Assembly: GCA_965363675.1 (NCBI GenBank)
Contig: CBDTTW010000190.1
Location: 1-5,782, forward strand
Origin: CBDTTW01 sp965363675
Lineage (GTDB): Bacteria; Bacteroidota; Rhodothermia; Rhodothermales; DASSAV01
Length of the DNA stretch: 5,782 nucleotides
Direction: 5' to 3'
Below, piece by piece: positions 4,299 through 5,782 of this stretch. The notes beneath the pieces are model-generated. The model did no database searches. It was not told the DNA's origin and saw only the letters and a list, made by a program, of their open reading frames with translations. The position numbers and the translations under genes were made by a program. How positions within the stretch are numbered: the first letter of the stretch is position 1; the number at the start of each line of letters is the position of its first letter.

Positions 4299-5782
4299 CT
4301 AGGGCTGCCGGGGGCCGGGCAGGTTCATGCCGTTCTGGTGCAGCACGAGTCCGGTCGTCCGCCCGTCGGTCTGCTCGAACGTGATCGAGGCGGGGACGAT
4401 TTTCAGGTAAAACTCGGTGGGGCTGCGCGGGTACAGGTCCACGGCGGGCTGGCCGGTGGCCTGCAACTTCAGCCCGTCGCCCTCGCGCCAGATGCGCAGC
4501 ACGAAGCCCGGCGCGAGGGCATAGCTGCCCGTCACGGCGTCGAGCTGGGCGGGGGAGAGCACGGCGTCGGTGGAAGGCGGCAGCGCGCCGATGCGTTCGA
4601 GCACGGCGCGCGCGTTTTGGTTGGCCGGGTTCATGGCGTACGCCTTCAGGTAGTTCTCGGCGGCGCCCGCCGTGTCGCGGGCGGCCAGCAACGCCTCGCC
4701 GAGGCTGTCGTAGGGGTTGGCCTCGCCGGGGAACGCCTCCACGTTGGCCCGGAACAGCGCCACGGCGTCGGCGGTGCGCTGCTGCCGGAGCAGGGCGTAG
4801 CCGAGCTGGTTGAGGTCGTCGTGCCCGACGATCATGCCCTCCGGGGGGCGCTCGTGCAGGGCGCGGAAGCGCGCGATGGCCGCCTCGGCGCCGCCGGCCG
4901 CGAGGGCCTGGCTTACCGGCATGAGCGCGGTGCGGGTCGGCATCGGCGGCGTCTCGCCGAGCAGCAGCGCCCCGATGCTGCGCGCGAGCGGGGCGGGCGC
5001 GAGGTTTCCGTTGTCCGTCACCACGACGACGTAGCCTTCCGCCGGGTAGCGGTCGAAGGCCGTCAGGAAGCCGCTCAGCCCGCCGCCGTGCGAGATGCGC
5101 ACGCGGGGGCCTGCGGCGGTGCGCACCGTGTCCACGAAAACGCCATAGCCGTAGAAATCAGCCCCGCCGACAGGGACGTGCGGGGTCTCCATGAGGCGCC
5201 GCAGATCGGGCGGCAGGATGCGCCCGTCGCGGAGCGCGGCGTCCCAGGCGACGAGGTCGCGGGGGCGCGCCAGGATGGCCCCGGCGCCGTGCGCGTTCGA
5301 CATGACCCATGCCGGGGCGGGCGCCTACGAGCACCACATCCCGGCTGCGGTGTGGGAGCCGCGAAGGCGCCGGCGAGCAGGTGGCCGGCGGCGATGCCTG
5401 CTCCGGCGCCCGCCGTCGAGCCGCCGTAGAGCGCAGCCGTCGTCATGCCGGCCGGGCCGAACAAGCGCTCCTGCATGAGCGCGGCCAGGTCCTTGCCGCC
5501 GGCGCGCTCGGCGATGGCCGCGGCGAGCAAATAGCCCGAATTGTTGTAGGCCCACCGCGATCCGGGCGCGAAGGCGAGGTCCTCGCGGGCGATGCCTTCC
5601 AGGATTTCGCGGAGCGTGTGGTCGCGCCCGACGAACTCCGGAAAGTCCGGCCGGTCGGTATAGCTCGGGATGCCGGAAGTATGCGTGAGCAGTTGGTGCA
5701 GCGTGACGCGGGCGGCGGCGGGGTAGGCCGGCTCCGGCAGCAGCTCCGAGAGCGGCGCGTCCCGCCGCAGCTTGCCCTCGCC
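4299..5782 (-). pseudogene. Serine beta-lactamase-like hydrolase with TPR and DUF3471-like C-terminus; frameshifted and cut by window edge
   Basis: The gene enters from the right edge and ends at TAG 4301-4299. The first frame (5782 to about 5327) gives the S12/class C-like part: a lead-in (EGKLRRDAPLSELLPE), the LLTHTSGIPSYT motif, and the YxN catalytic motif as Y-N-N (tyrosine codon 5548-5546), then ERLFGPAGM. The SxxK nucleophile motif must lie beyond 5782. The frame then moves by one base: the second frame resumes as PAWVMSNAHGAGAILARPRDLVAWDAAL and carries the third motif, HGGGLSGF (histidine codon 5090-5088). Two or three TPR-like helices follow (about 4900-4580; 'LNQLGYALLRQQ', 'NPYDSLGEALLAARD'). 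Last is a beta-rich DUF3471/lipocalin-like end ('LDAVTGSYALAPGFVLRIW'). One extra G in the GGGG run at 5314-5317 would rejoin the frames, so this is a recent inactivation or a sequencing error. Family members are periplasmic esterases or peptidases; the substrate is unknown. Confidence 0.8.
5308..5324. repeat. 17-bp direct repeat, copy 2, at the frameshift
   Basis: This is the second copy of the 17-base repeat first seen at 3646-3662. It contains the GGGG run (5314-5317) where the two frames of the serine hydrolase can be joined by one base. The coincidence may reflect only that G/C runs are prone both to repeat by chance and to be misread. Confidence 0.45.

Noticed and set aside
5305..5330. 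Programmed -1 ribosomal frameshift in the serine hydrolase
   Set aside because: No X XXY YYZ slippery heptamer occurs in the first frame here. The small hairpin at 5334-5355 lies upstream of the shift on the coding strand, the wrong side for a stimulator.
4251..5429. Long plus-strand open frame (392 codons) opposite the serine hydrolase
   Set aside because: The translation is low in complexity (A, R, G, V, H) with no domain, and the minus strand carries clear beta-lactamase and TPR motifs.

Overview
The window is a very GC-rich piece of bacterial chromosome with five protein genes: four on the minus strand and one on the plus strand. Every gene with a visible start opens with an export signal, so the content is envelope and periplasm. 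The organism is probably in the Bacteroidota/Rhodothermota neighbourhood (a high-GC Rhodothermia-like lineage). The grounds are the lack of well-placed Shine-Dalgarno sequences before all four visible starts, one promoter resembling the Bacteroidota -33/-7 type, and a gene mix (S1 sulfatase, Tat-exported beta-propeller, thioredoxin_7 protein, beta-lactamase/TPR fusion) common in glycan-degrading members of that group. Planctomycetota or Verrucomicrobiota are not excluded, and the assignment is an inference.

Layout: 1-606 (minus) is the N-terminal part of a TolC-family outer-membrane efflux protein, cut by the window edge. 607-813 is a divergent intergenic region with two facing promoter candidates of similar design. 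814-2328 (plus) is a secreted formylglycine sulfatase. It meets, tail to tail across 8 bp, a Tat-exported seven-bladed-propeller-like protein at 2337-3608 (minus). The propeller gene is preceded by a perfect 12-bp palindrome typical of LacI-family operators, next to a -10-like box. 3691-4200 (minus) is a secreted thioredoxin-fold protein with a CSWC motif and its own promoter candidate. 4299-5782 (minus) is a serine beta-lactamase-like hydrolase with a TPR segment and a C-terminal DUF3471-like domain. It is split by a one-base frameshift near 5314-5327 and its N-terminus is outside the window.

How they fit: the sulfatase and the propeller look like two parts of a polysaccharide-use locus, with desulfation plus a possible lyase or hydrolase step on an acidic sugar. 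The LacI-type operator would fit sugar-induced control. The thioredoxin-like protein is a separate periplasmic redox or folding unit; the efflux gene and the serine hydrolase look like independent neighbours. No RNA gene, CRISPR array, insertion sequence or phage feature was seen, and no gene-free stretch exceeds about 210 bases.
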